Assembly (NCBI GenBank): GCA_903929885.1
Contig: CAIYWI010000027.1
Span: forward strand, 1-64,000
DNA from: an uncultured Phycisphaerales bacterium
GTDB lineage: Bacteria > Planctomycetota > Phycisphaerae > Phycisphaerales > UBA1924
Direction of reading: 5' to 3'
DNA length: 64,000 nucleotides
Positions within the stretch are counted from its first letter, which is position 1. Every line of letters begins with the position of its first letter. Position numbers and translations under genes: made by a program. The notes below the pieces were generated by a model that saw only the letters and a program-made list of their open reading frames with translations, did no database searches and was not told where the DNA came from. Shown in pieces: positions 22,961-31,546 of this stretch.

Positions 22961-25755
22961 GATGCGCCCTCCTGCGAGGAATCGTCGAGCCGCATGACCC
23001 AGATTTCGAGCATCAAGCGCTCCGCCGAGGCGATCTGATCGAGCACGTGCACGGCCCGCCTGCGTTCCTCGACGTGGGCTGCGAGCAGGTCGGCGACACG
23101 ATCGATGCGGTCGGGGAACTCGCAGCACGCGGCATACGCCATCAACTCGGCGAGCGTCGACTGCCTCGACGCGAACAGTTGCACGCGACCGCTCGCCAGT
23201 CGCTCCCGCACCTCCTTGTTGCGAAGGATCATCGACATGCCCAAGGGCTCTCGCCCGGTGGGCACCAGGAGTTGCGCATCGCGAATCGCCGCGGTCGTCA
23301 CCCGCTCGACGGCCTGTTCGGCGGGCATCGGCTGGGGGGCCGAGCCGGTCGTCGCGAGTCTGCCCGCGTAGGCGTCGGCCAAGGCCGCGCCCATCGCGTC
23401 GGCCACGGCGTCGACGCCGTCGCCGGCCAGGAGTTCGAGCGTGCGTTCCACGAGGGCCCGTCGCACCGCGACGGGCCACGAGGCGTGTCGCGGCGAGGGC
23501 AGCGCATCGACGCCTGTCAACGCCTTGACGAGATCGCCGTGACGCTGCGTGGCGGGAATGAAGGGCGCAAACTCGAGCATCGCCAGGACCACCGCGACCT
23601 CCGCGCCTCGACGCTTGAGGACCGACTGCGCCTCCGACTGCACTCGCTCGGGCGAAGCCCTGAACGCGGCCTCCACCAGCAGTCTCGCCTCCATCAGCGT
23701 GGGCGTGTCGCTGAAAGTGGAGAGCAACTGCAGACGCTCGGAGATGCGTTGCTGCGCCGCGACGAACTGCACGGCCCACGCGGTCGACTCGCGACGAAGG
23801 GCCGAGGGACGCGTCGCGGAGGCGAGAGACGCCACTCGCGTGTCGAGCCCGGCGTCGATGTCGACGAGGAGCAGATCGACCTCCCCCGCGGCCTCCACGG
23901 CGCGGGCGTCATCGAGCCCTGCCGCGACCAGGAGATGCGCTCCTTGGCTCAGTCGGGCCATGGCGACGGCTCGAGCGCCCCTGCCCAGCGTGGACTCGGC
24001 TCGCGGGGCGTCGAGTTCCGCCTTGGCGGCCTTGAGCCACGCCTCATGGGTCTTGACCCTCGAGGGGGTCGAACGCCCGGACCACGCCGCCGCGTATTGC
24101 GCCCGCACCTTGGCGCGTTCGTCGTCACGGGCGTCGGCCCTGAGCACCATGGTGGCGTCGACGCCCGGCGCGCCCGATCGGGTGGCCAGGGCGCGGGTCA
24201 CCACATGAAGGTCGTCGGTGCGGACCGCGGGTTGATCGAACTTCGCGAGCAGCCACGCTCGCGACGGATCCTCGTCCCTCCACGGAATGGCGCACGCGAG
24301 TTCGGTCAGCGCCCGGAAGGTCGCCTCGTCTCGCGACGGGTCGGGCCCGGCCACGATCAGGCGATCCATCGCGCCGAGCACCAGCGACGCGGGAGACACG
24401 GCACGCGACGCTTGTGCCGCCTCGAGCCAGGTGGTCCATGACTTCATCCTCGCGTCGATGATCGCTGGATCGCTGGTGGCGGGGACGGTCGCCATGCGTG
24501 CGGCAACGGCACGCAACCACGCCGACACGCCGTGATCGAAGGTCGGTTCGCCCACGCCTCCGGGGCCGAAGAACAACGATGCCAACCCCTCGACCCGACG
24601 AACCATGGCCTGAGGCAGGTCTCGCTCGCGGAGCAGACGAGCCGCCATGCCCGCCGTGAACGCGCTGCCGATCATGTGCTCGGCCGCCGGCGGGTTGGTT
24701 CCGCGCAGCGCATGCACGCCGATGGCGTTGATGGCACCCGGTTCGTCCTGCCGACGCGTCGCGCCCGCATACACCGCGTCGATCACGGCGTCGACTGCAC
24801 GAATGCGTTCGTCGGCGGCCGCGGCGGGCCACGCGTCGGCGATGGCCTCGTAGGCACGGGAGAACGCGTCGAGTGCGTTGCGATCGCCCGCGCGGAGGGC
24901 GCCGGTGGCCACCTCGAGGTTCCGGACCAGGTCGGGCCACTCCGCCACGTGCGACGGAAGCGCCGCGCGAGGGGTCGGAGCCCCCGCGGGCGTGGCGGAG
25001 GTCGAGGGGGCGTCGGCGGCGACGACGCCGGAATCGGCGGTCGGCGGGGCGGACGGGGCGGGCGTCGGATCGGCCGGACGTTCGTCACGTGCGGTCGCTT
25101 GAGAGGGAGCGGCGGCGGATGGAGGCCGCATCGAGACGACGACGACGATGACCGCCGCCACACCAAGCAGACTGAGCAGGACGCCCAAGATCCAGCCGAT
25201 GAGCACGATCACGCCCCATGCGGGATCGACCGGCGGGGGCTCGGGATCGAGCACCGATCGCCCCGGCCCCGGCGGCCTCGCCGGCACGGGAGCGGCTCGC
25301 GGGCCCTCCTGCATCGTCGCGAGCCACGCGGCCAGTTGCGATTGATCGATGCCTCGCTCAAGCGCCAGCGCCGCCACGTGACGCATGACGTCGCGCGACC
25401 ACCCTCCCGAGGCGGCGACGACCGCCATGACCTGAGCCTTCAGGTCCTCGGGCATCGTCGTCGCGGGCGTGAAGGCGGCGGAGCGTTCGGAGGTGAGCAC
25501 TCTCGACGCCGCCGCGTGCAGCGACATGCGGAGTTCGTCGGCCTGCGGCGCGCCGCGGTCGGGATGCTCGGCGACGCGGCGAAGTCTCGCCTGAAGCGCT
25601 CCCACGATCTCCGCCTCGGACCAAGGCCCGGCGCCGTCGAGTCCCAGGAGCGAGACAGGGTCGTCGGCGTTCGCATGCTCGCCGAGAAACATCGTCACCG
25701 CGTGCGCGGCGGAGACGGGACGATCGTGGTCGGGGGTGGACGACGATGCGCTCAC
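22957..25755 (-). CDS. Large membrane protein with J-domain-like N-terminus (HPD kept)
   Basis: A 932-residue protein starting at a GTG that overlaps the upstream stop (GTGA). Residues 31-95 read like a J domain: DPVSLLGL, a helix SEAEIVGALQARLRRVAE, the HPD tripeptide at 64-66, and a helix ELRMSLHAAASRVLTSERSAAF. A second helical region follows (about 103-148), then a Pro-rich linker, one membrane helix at about 180-208 (GVIVLIGWILGVLLSLLGVA) and a Pro/Ala/Thr spacer. About 650 outer residues are almost entirely helical and Ala/Arg-rich, like alpha-solenoid repeats. The topology would place the J-like part in the cytoplasm. No family recognised for the outer part. Confidence 0.75.
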   Translation of the reverse strand: MSASSSTPDHDRPVSAAHAVTMFLGEHANADDPVSLLGLDGAGPWSEAEIVGALQARLRRVAEHPDRGAPQADELRMSLHAAASRVLTSERSAAFTPATTMPEDLKAQVMAVVAASGGWSRDVMRHVAALALERGIDQSQLAAWLATMQEGPRAAPVPARPPGPGRSVLDPEPPPVDPAWGVIVLIGWILGVLLSLLGVAAVIVVVVSMRPPSAAAPSQATARDERPADPTPAPSAPPTADSGVVAADAPSTSATPAGAPTPRAALPSHVAEWPDLVRNLEVATGALRAGDRNALDAFSRAYEAIADAWPAAAADERIRAVDAVIDAVYAGATRRQDEPGAINAIGVHALRGTNPPAAEHMIGSAFTAGMAARLLRERDLPQAMVRRVEGLASLFFGPGGVGEPTFDHGVSAWLRAVAARMATVPATSDPAIIDARMKSWTTWLEAAQASRAVSPASLVLGAMDRLIVAGPDPSRDEATFRALTELACAIPWRDEDPSRAWLLAKFDQPAVRTDDLHVVTRALATRSGAPGVDATMVLRADARDDERAKVRAQYAAAWSGRSTPSRVKTHEAWLKAAKAELDAPRAESTLGRGARAVAMARLSQGAHLLVAAGLDDARAVEAAGEVDLLLVDIDAGLDTRVASLASATRPSALRRESTAWAVQFVAAQQRISERLQLLSTFSDTPTLMEARLLVEAAFRASPERVQSEAQSVLKRRGAEVAVVLAMLEFAPFIPATQRHGDLVKALTGVDALPSPRHASWPVAVRRALVERTLELLAGDGVDAVADAMGAALADAYAGRLATTGSAPQPMPAEQAVERVTTAAIRDAQLLVPTGREPLGMSMILRNKEVRERLASGRVQLFASRQSTLAELMAYAACCEFPDRIDRVADLLAAHVEERRRAVHVLDQIASAERLMLEIWVMRLDDSSQEGAS

Positions 25756-28454
25756 GGCGCTCCGCCTCCCTGGCGCGAGGCGCCGAGCTTGAGCCGCTGT
25801 TCGAGCACGTCGAACCGGGCGTCCCACGGCGGGGGCCCGTAGCCGGGCCGCAGCGTCTTGAACTGCTGAAGCGCGGCGAGGGCCTTGGCCTGATCCTGCC
25901 TCGCGAGCAATCGAATCGACTCGTGCCGGGCCTCGTACCACGCATCGGAGTCCTCCTCCGCCGAGCCGAGGATGTCGAGCCACGCCTGCACGGCCTGATC
26001 GATCTCGCCGGCCTCCTCGCCGAGCGTGGCGAGTCGGCGGAGCGAGGCGAGCGTCTTGAATCCCTTCCCGAGTTGCTCGCGATCGAGCCGCAGGGCGAGT
26101 TCCCGCATGGCGGCGTCGCCCTGCAATCGCCACAACGCCGAGGCCGCGTCGGCCACGCCGTCGCGGACGTTGGCGAGGGCTGCGGGCGAGAAGTCGGCAT
26201 GGAGGAGCACCCGGGTGCCTCCGGAGACGACGCGTGCGGCGGCCTCGACATCGTTTCGATCCGCGGTCCACTGGTCGAGGGCCCGACGGAACAGGAACCG
26301 CTCCGCCGCCGGAACGAAGGGCCCGCCCATCGCTCGCAACGCCTCGAGTTCGCGGGCCTCGGCCGGAGCGTCGCGTCTGGCCACCGCGACCTGGAACCGC
26401 CGATAGCACAGTTCGTCGGCTAGCGAAGCGAGATCGACGCCGTGATACTTCGCCAGCGAATCGATGATCGTCATCGCCTCCTGGGCGGTCGAGACGTCGG
26501 CGACGGCTGCGCCCAACGCCACCTCGGCGACGCGGCGGGCGCGGTTGACCACGACATCGGCCATCCGACGCGCGCCGGCATCGTCGCTCGCCGTGGCCTC
26601 GACCACCTCCTGACGCAGGAGTTCCATCGCCACGTCGATGAACTTCACGCCCGCGAAATCCCGCGACGCCCCCGCGGCCGACTGTCGCCACGTGCGGTAG
26701 AGCCCGTCGGCCGCCACCGAGCGGGCGGCGCGATGGACGGGATCCTCGCGAGGCACCTGGAGCAGCGCGTCGATCTCGGCGGGCGTCAGCGTCCTGCCGC
26801 CACCCGCCCGCTGCAGCACCATGGCGTTGGCCTCGCGCGTGTTGGGGAACGACTGGATGAAAAGCGTCTCGAGCCGCTCCCGCCTGGAATCGAGGCCCTT
26901 GGCGCCGCCCTTGATCGCCAGCCCCAGCGACACGATCGCGTACTGCAGCGCGTTGCGACGATCGGCCTCGGGCCCGGGCAACGCGAAGGCCTGCTCGAGC
27001 GAGGTCGCGGCATCCTCGAGTCGTCCGGCGTAGTGCTGCGAAAGCCCCAGGCAGATCGTCGCCTGCAGTCGCGTCGCCGCGTGCGACGCGGCGTCGGAGG
27101 AGGCCAGGCACGCCCGGAAGAGTTCCGTGGCGAGGCGATAGGCGTTGACGATCTCCGAGTCGGCGGTCGGCGAGTTCGCGAGCTCCGGCTGTCGCTTCTT
27201 GTGCAGGTCTCTCGCGTCGTCGAAGGCCCGCATCGCTCGCACGTAGCCGTTGATGAACCCCTCCGTGCCGATGATGGCGGTGCCGTAGTGGCGCACCAGG
27301 CTCATCACGTGCCCCACTTCGCCCCGTGCCACCAGATCGGCCATCGCCACCTGGGCGGTCTGCTGCGCCTTGGCCCGAAGCCCCTCGCGAAAGTCCGGCC
27401 GCCGCAGGGCGTCGAGCGAGACGATGGCCAGTTGCCTGGCATCGGCCAGCGGCAGCGGGCGCGTCGTGCCCGAGTCGTCGCGTCGGGCCTTGGCCACCGC
27501 GATGTCGAGCTCCGACCAGCGGTCGTCGGCGGCCAGCACCACGAGCCGTCGTCGCAGGAGTTGATCGGCGACGTCCTTGGGAAGGTCCGAGGCCTGATCG
27601 AGTTCGGCGATCCAGCGGATGGCCTCGACGTGGTTGCCAAGCCGCGAACTGGCGAGGGCGCAGCCCGTCACGGCCTTGGCGATGTGGTCGTAGCGGATGA
27701 GATCGACGGGCGCACGGTCGATCGTCGCGGGCCGGCCCGGCATCGCGTTGAGGAGCACGCCAAAGTGCTCCATGGCACGGGCGGCGTGCTGCTGCTCGTC
27801 CGTCAGCATCGAGAGGTAGAGCGAGGCCCACCCGGCCCGGAACTCCGCGCGAGACCGCTGCTCTCTCAGCTCGTCGATCTGCGTGCGGACTTTCGCGAGT
27901 TCGTCCTCGCCGATGCCCGCGCGATCGCGGCGTTCCTCCTGCGTCTTGAGTCGCCCCGCCAGTTCACGTCCGAGCCGCTGGAAGACGGGCATCACCTCCG
28001 AGAGCACGCGTCTGGCCTCGGCGACCTCCTCGGGCGTCGCCAGCAGCAGTCGATGACGCTCGACCACATCCTCCATCGGCAGGTACTGCGCCGTCGCCAA
28101 GGTCAGCCGAAGCGAGGGCGTCGCCACCTCCGGCACCTTCGTCAGCAGGTCGCGACAGCGGCTTTCGATGTCCTGTCGCTCGACGGGGCTCGGATCGGCG
28201 TCGAGCATCGTGGCGTAGAGGTCGCCGAGCGACTCGGCGACGGCCCGCCTCGATTCCCCCGCTGCCGTCTCAAGCCGCTGGCGGAGCGAGGCGGCGAGCG
28301 GCTTGGTCAGGCCCAGGTCGAGCAGGAGCGCGTCCGCCGGCGACGTCGGACGTTCCGGCGCCGGCGGGGTTTCCGGCGTCTGCATCGCGGCGGCCGGCAC
28401 GCCGCATGCCGCATGCACGAGGCAGCCGATGAGCGTGCGAACGACCAGGCTCAT
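25752..28454 (-). CDS. Large secreted helical-repeat (TPR-like) protein
   Basis: A 900-residue protein with a signal peptide (VVRTLIGCLVHAACGVPAAAM) and a mature region dominated by paired helices, consistent with tetratricopeptide-like repeats. Examples are GWASLYLSMLTDEQQHAARAM, LGLSQHYAGRLEDAATSLEQA and LGEEAGEIDQAVQAWLDILG. A coiled-coil-like section occurs near 190-215 (ELAKVRTQIDELREQRSRAE). There is no catalytic motif I can identify. Both ends overlap neighbouring genes by four bases (ATGA with the upstream gene, GTGA with the downstream gene). It is probably a periplasmic scaffold in the same assembly as its operon partners. Confidence 0.75.
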   Translation of the reverse strand: MSLVVRTLIGCLVHAACGVPAAAMQTPETPPAPERPTSPADALLLDLGLTKPLAASLRQRLETAAGESRRAVAESLGDLYATMLDADPSPVERQDIESRCRDLLTKVPEVATPSLRLTLATAQYLPMEDVVERHRLLLATPEEVAEARRVLSEVMPVFQRLGRELAGRLKTQEERRDRAGIGEDELAKVRTQIDELREQRSRAEFRAGWASLYLSMLTDEQQHAARAMEHFGVLLNAMPGRPATIDRAPVDLIRYDHIAKAVTGCALASSRLGNHVEAIRWIAELDQASDLPKDVADQLLRRRLVVLAADDRWSELDIAVAKARRDDSGTTRPLPLADARQLAIVSLDALRRPDFREGLRAKAQQTAQVAMADLVARGEVGHVMSLVRHYGTAIIGTEGFINGYVRAMRAFDDARDLHKKRQPELANSPTADSEIVNAYRLATELFRACLASSDAASHAATRLQATICLGLSQHYAGRLEDAATSLEQAFALPGPEADRRNALQYAIVSLGLAIKGGAKGLDSRRERLETLFIQSFPNTREANAMVLQRAGGGRTLTPAEIDALLQVPREDPVHRAARSVAADGLYRTWRQSAAGASRDFAGVKFIDVAMELLRQEVVEATASDDAGARRMADVVVNRARRVAEVALGAAVADVSTAQEAMTIIDSLAKYHGVDLASLADELCYRRFQVAVARRDAPAEARELEALRAMGGPFVPAAERFLFRRALDQWTADRNDVEAAARVVSGGTRVLLHADFSPAALANVRDGVADAASALWRLQGDAAMRELALRLDREQLGKGFKTLASLRRLATLGEEAGEIDQAVQAWLDILGSAEEDSDAWYEARHESIRLLARQDQAKALAALQQFKTLRPGYGPPPWDARFDVLEQRLKLGASRQGGGAP

Positions 28455-29614
28455 GGCTTGTCCTCCTGCCTGGTCGTCGAGGCGGGCGCCGGCGGGGCCG
28501 GGGGCAGCCGTCGCAGGGCCTCGAGGTCGAGGGCGGGGTGACCGGGAAATCGATCGGCCAGACGATTGCGGACGGCGTGCGCGCCGCGGAGGTCGCCCGA
28601 CTGCGCGAGCGCCAGCGAGGCCTCCGCCATGGCCACGCCCGTCACGTACGGCGCGGCGTGCTCGTGGGTCGCCGGAATCGCGAGCAGTTCCGCGACGGCG
28701 ACCAGTCGCGATTCGTCGTCTTGCTCTCGGAGCAGCGATCGGCCCACGGCGCAGCGGCACCACGCCCCCAGCCACGGCGCGGGGGCGGGTTCGGCGGCCA
28801 GCCGCGCCCGGAGGCGTTCGCGGGCCGTCGCTCTGGTCGGCGGATCGCCCGCGCGTGCCGCCACGATCTCCCAGAGCAGTCGGACGGCGTCATCGGCAGT
28901 GGCGGGTTCGGGAGGCAGCGAACTCTCGCCGGTCTCGGCCTGCATCGACGCCCGATAGATGGCGCCCACCACCGCCGCCCGCCCGGTGCGCTCGCGGGGT
29001 TGCGTTCGCATCGCGGTCTGCACCGCGGGCGTCGCGAGCCAGATGGGGGGCAGCGACGGGTTCAGGCGCGTCACCTCGTCGATGGGCGTCAGGTCGACAG
29101 GGTCGCTCGCATCGCCGCCCCGCACGATCAACCGGGGCATCGGGTCGCCCTCGCACGCCTCGAGGTACGAAAGGAAGGGTTCGATCGCGAGGGTGTTGGC
29201 GCCTCGGGCGACGCGACAGAGAAGCAAGCCGCCGGCGACGAGCTGCGCCATCGCCCCGCGGCGTCCGGCGTAGCGTTCCTCGAGCGACTCGAACAGCGGC
29301 TCGGCGCCGGCGAGGTCGCCACGCTCCAGTCGAGTGCGGGCCCGCCACGAGGCGTCGGCGGCCTGGACATGCACGGCGGCGTCGGAGGCGAATCGCCCAT
29401 GGACCTCGGCCACCATGTCCCAAGGCACGCGCCGGCCCTCGCCATCGCGAGACTGTCCCACGAGCACGCCGTCGATGCCGACCCCGAGCACGGGCTCGAC
29501 CACGGCGGGCATGCCGCGCCGCACGACAACTTCCTGCGCCGCCGCGGACCGCCACGGGCCGCCGACGACGGCGAACGCGGCGAACACGACATGGAACGCG
29601 AGGCGTGAGCTCAT
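28451..29614 (-). CDS. Secreted protein of unknown function in the vWA operon
   Basis: A 387-residue protein with a signal peptide (AFHVVFAAFAVVGGPWRSAAA). It begins with a short beta-rich module (EVVVRRGMPAVVEPVLGVGIDGVLVG...VPWDMVAEVHG) and continues as helical repeats (RTRLERGDLAGAEPLFESLEERY, then VAMAEASLALAQSGDLRGAH), including a TPR-like final pair. It ends in a Pro-rich tail. Its ATG overlaps the stop of the vWA gene, and its stop overlaps the start of the 900-residue protein gene. No enzymatic motif seen. Confidence 0.73.
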   Translation of the reverse strand: MSSRLAFHVVFAAFAVVGGPWRSAAAQEVVVRRGMPAVVEPVLGVGIDGVLVGQSRDGEGRRVPWDMVAEVHGRFASDAAVHVQAADASWRARTRLERGDLAGAEPLFESLEERYAGRRGAMAQLVAGGLLLCRVARGANTLAIEPFLSYLEACEGDPMPRLIVRGGDASDPVDLTPIDEVTRLNPSLPPIWLATPAVQTAMRTQPRERTGRAAVVGAIYRASMQAETGESSLPPEPATADDAVRLLWEIVAARAGDPPTRATARERLRARLAAEPAPAPWLGAWCRCAVGRSLLREQDDESRLVAVAELLAIPATHEHAAPYVTGVAMAEASLALAQSGDLRGAHAVRNRLADRFPGHPALDLEALRRLPPAPPAPASTTRQEDKP

Positions 29615-30567
29615 TCCGGGACGAACTTGTAGGTCCCCTTGGTCAACGCGGCGATCTCCTTCATGGAGAGCTCGCCTTGCGTGCTGCCCAGGCAGATGCA
29701 GTGGATGGGGATCTTGACCTTCTCCCGCAGGGTCTGCAGCGCGGGCATGATGTCGTTGAACTCGCCGTCGGTCATGAAGTAGACGGCGTCGGGTCGCGGC
29801 CGCATCTGGTGGATGACCTCGAGCCCGGAGAGGGGCTGGGTGCCGCCGGTGGCCACCAGCGCGCCGAACTGCGCCCTGGCCCAGCGCTTGCCCGCGTCGG
29901 AGGCCTCGCGCCACTCGGCCTTGTCGCCGATGATCATGTGATCGGTGCTGAAGGCGACGACCACGAAGGAGCTCGTGGGCGTCATGGCGTTGACCGACTT
30001 GGTGAGTTGCTCGCGGAGATTGATGATGCGCCGCCCCTCCATCGACGAACTCACGTCGACGAGGAAGGCGAATCGCGACCCGGTGGCCTCGACGCCGAAG
30101 AACGAGGCGCCCGGTCCTCCGCCGCCGGAGCCGCCAAGGCCCATCCCGCCTGCGCCCGAGGAGAGGTCGCCGCCGCCGCCCAGGTCGCCCACCAGCGTCG
30201 CCTGCGACGCCCCGCCCACCGCGTCGTCGGCGACGATGGTGTCGTCGGGTCGCATCGGATCCTGCGGACCCGATTCGGGAGGAAGGTCGGGAATCGCCGG
30301 CAACGCACCGGAGGGGTCGGCCGCCGCCTCGAGGGCGGCGAGTTCGCCCTGGGTCATCACGGCCATCTCGACCGGCCCCGATGCACCTTCGCCGACACCG
30401 TCACCGCCCGCGTCCCCGCCCTTCACGAGCACGAGCGCGGCGATCACGATGAAGCAGGCGTGGGCCGCCAGCGACATGACGAGCGCGGGCAGCATCGTCC
30501 GTCGCGCCCACGCGGGCATCGCGTCGGATCGCTGCGGAGCATCGATGGTGGCTGGGGTGGCGGACAT
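29611..30567 (-). CDS. Membrane-anchored von Willebrand factor A domain protein
   Basis: First gene of the five-gene operon. The 318-residue protein has one N-terminal membrane helix (MSLAAHACFIVIAALVLV), so the rest lies outside the inner membrane. An acidic/Pro-rich linker and a Gly-rich stretch follow. A vWA domain at about 165-318 has a complete MIDAS: DVSSS (DxSxS), a Thr in ATGGTQPLSG and Asp in YFMTDGEFND. vWA domains with an intact MIDAS bind a divalent metal and usually a protein ligand. The N-terminal layout resembles ExbD/TonB-like proteins, but I see no such domain. The stop overlaps the next gene by four bases. Confidence 0.85.
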   Translation of the reverse strand: MSATPATIDAPQRSDAMPAWARRTMLPALVMSLAAHACFIVIAALVLVKGGDAGGDGVGEGASGPVEMAVMTQGELAALEAAADPSGALPAIPDLPPESGPQDPMRPDDTIVADDAVGGASQATLVGDLGGGGDLSSGAGGMGLGGSGGGGPGASFFGVEATGSRFAFLVDVSSSMEGRRIINLREQLTKSVNAMTPTSSFVVVAFSTDHMIIGDKAEWREASDAGKRWARAQFGALVATGGTQPLSGLEVIHQMRPRPDAVYFMTDGEFNDIMPALQTLREKVKIPIHCICLGSTQGELSMKEIAALTKGTYKFVPE

Positions 30568-30696
30568 CGCGAATCTACGCTGCGGCGTGCAGGACGCTAG
30601 GTCGGCCCCGCGGGTGGAGCGAGCGACCCGAAACGCCCGCCGGACGGGTACATCGACCGATGCGGGTGGTTCCCTGTCGCCTTACACTCCCCCATC

Positions 30697-31476
30697 ATGG
30701 CATCCCCGACCAACGGCTCCTCCCCCGCTTCTACGACCTCGCCCCGCGCCGGTTCCCCCTCGGTGGGCCGACGCAAGCGGATCCTGCTCAAGATCAGCGG
30801 CGAGTCGCTGGGCAAGCCCGGAGGGTTCGGGATCGATTCGGGCGAGCTCGACACCATCGCCAAGGAGATCAAGCTCGCCACCGCCGCCGGGGCGCAGCTC
30901 GCGGTGGTCGTGGGCGGGGGCAACATCATCCGCGGCGCGGAGCTGGCCTCGCAGGGTCACATCCATCAGGCCACGGCCGACCACATGGGCATGCTGGGCA
31001 CGGTCATCAACGGCCTGGCCCTCAAGGAGAAGCTCCTGTCGCTGGGCCAGGACTGCCGCGTGATGAGCGCCATCGAGATCCGCGCGGTGGCCGAGCCCTT
31101 CATCCGCAGCCGCGCCCTGCGGCATCTCGAGAAGGGCCGCGTGGTGATCCTGGTCGCCGGCACGGGCAACCCCTTCTTCACCACCGACACGTGCGCCTCG
31201 CTGCGAGCCACCGAACTCGAGTGCGACGTGCTGCTCAAGGCGACGAAGGTGGACGGCGTCTACACCGCCGACCCCAAGAAGGACCCCACCGCCACCAAGT
31301 ACGACACCATCGCGCTCAATGACGCCATCAACCAGCGGCTCAAGATCATGGACATGACGGCCCTGGCGATGTGCAACGAGAACAAGGTGCCCGTGATCGT
31401 CTTCGACTACAAGGTGCCCGGCAACATCGCCAAGGTCGTCGCCGGCGAACGCATCGGCACGCTGGTCAGCGCGTGA
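30697..31476 (+). CDS. pyrH: UMP kinase
   Basis: Phosphorylates UMP to UDP with ATP in pyrimidine synthesis; it belongs to the amino-acid-kinase fold and is unrelated to eukaryotic UMP kinases. The 259-residue protein has the family motifs RILLKISGESLG, VVVGGGNIIRG, GMLGTVINGLAL, NPFFTTDTCASLRATEL, LLKATKVDGVYTADPKK and VPVIVFDY. The first ~25 residues (Ser/Pro/Gly/Thr-rich) form an extension not typical of the family. The gene is not followed by frr, and tsf does not precede it, as they do in many bacteria. Confidence 0.95.
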   Translation: MASPTNGSSPASTTSPRAGSPSVGRRKRILLKISGESLGKPGGFGIDSGELDTIAKEIKLATAAGAQLAVVVGGGNIIRGAELASQGHIHQATADHMGMLGTVINGLALKEKLLSLGQDCRVMSAIEIRAVAEPFIRSRALRHLEKGRVVILVAGTGNPFFTTDTCASLRATELECDVLLKATKVDGVYTADPKKDPTATKYDTIALNDAINQRLKIMDMTALAMCNENKVPVIVFDYKVPGNIAKVVAGERIGTLVSA

Positions 31477-31484
31477 CCCATCCG

Positions 31485-31504
31485 CCGCGCCGCCAAAGGC
31501 GCGG
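31485..31504. terminator. Short hairpin between convergent pyrH and pckA
   Basis: CCGCGCC (31485-31491) pairs with GGCGCGG (31498-31504) around a 6-base GCCAAA loop, just after the pyrH stop and before the convergent pckA stop. There is no T-tract, so a terminator role is only suggested by position. Confidence 0.3.
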
Positions 31505-31546
31505 GGGTCGCGCGGGTTCGACGATCATGTCAGGCCTTGGGCCGTC

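Noticed and set aside
30568-30696. Sigma-70 promoter for pyrH
   Set aside because: TACACT lies close to the ATG, but no -35 hexamer occurs at 16-18 bases; the match is too weak to list.
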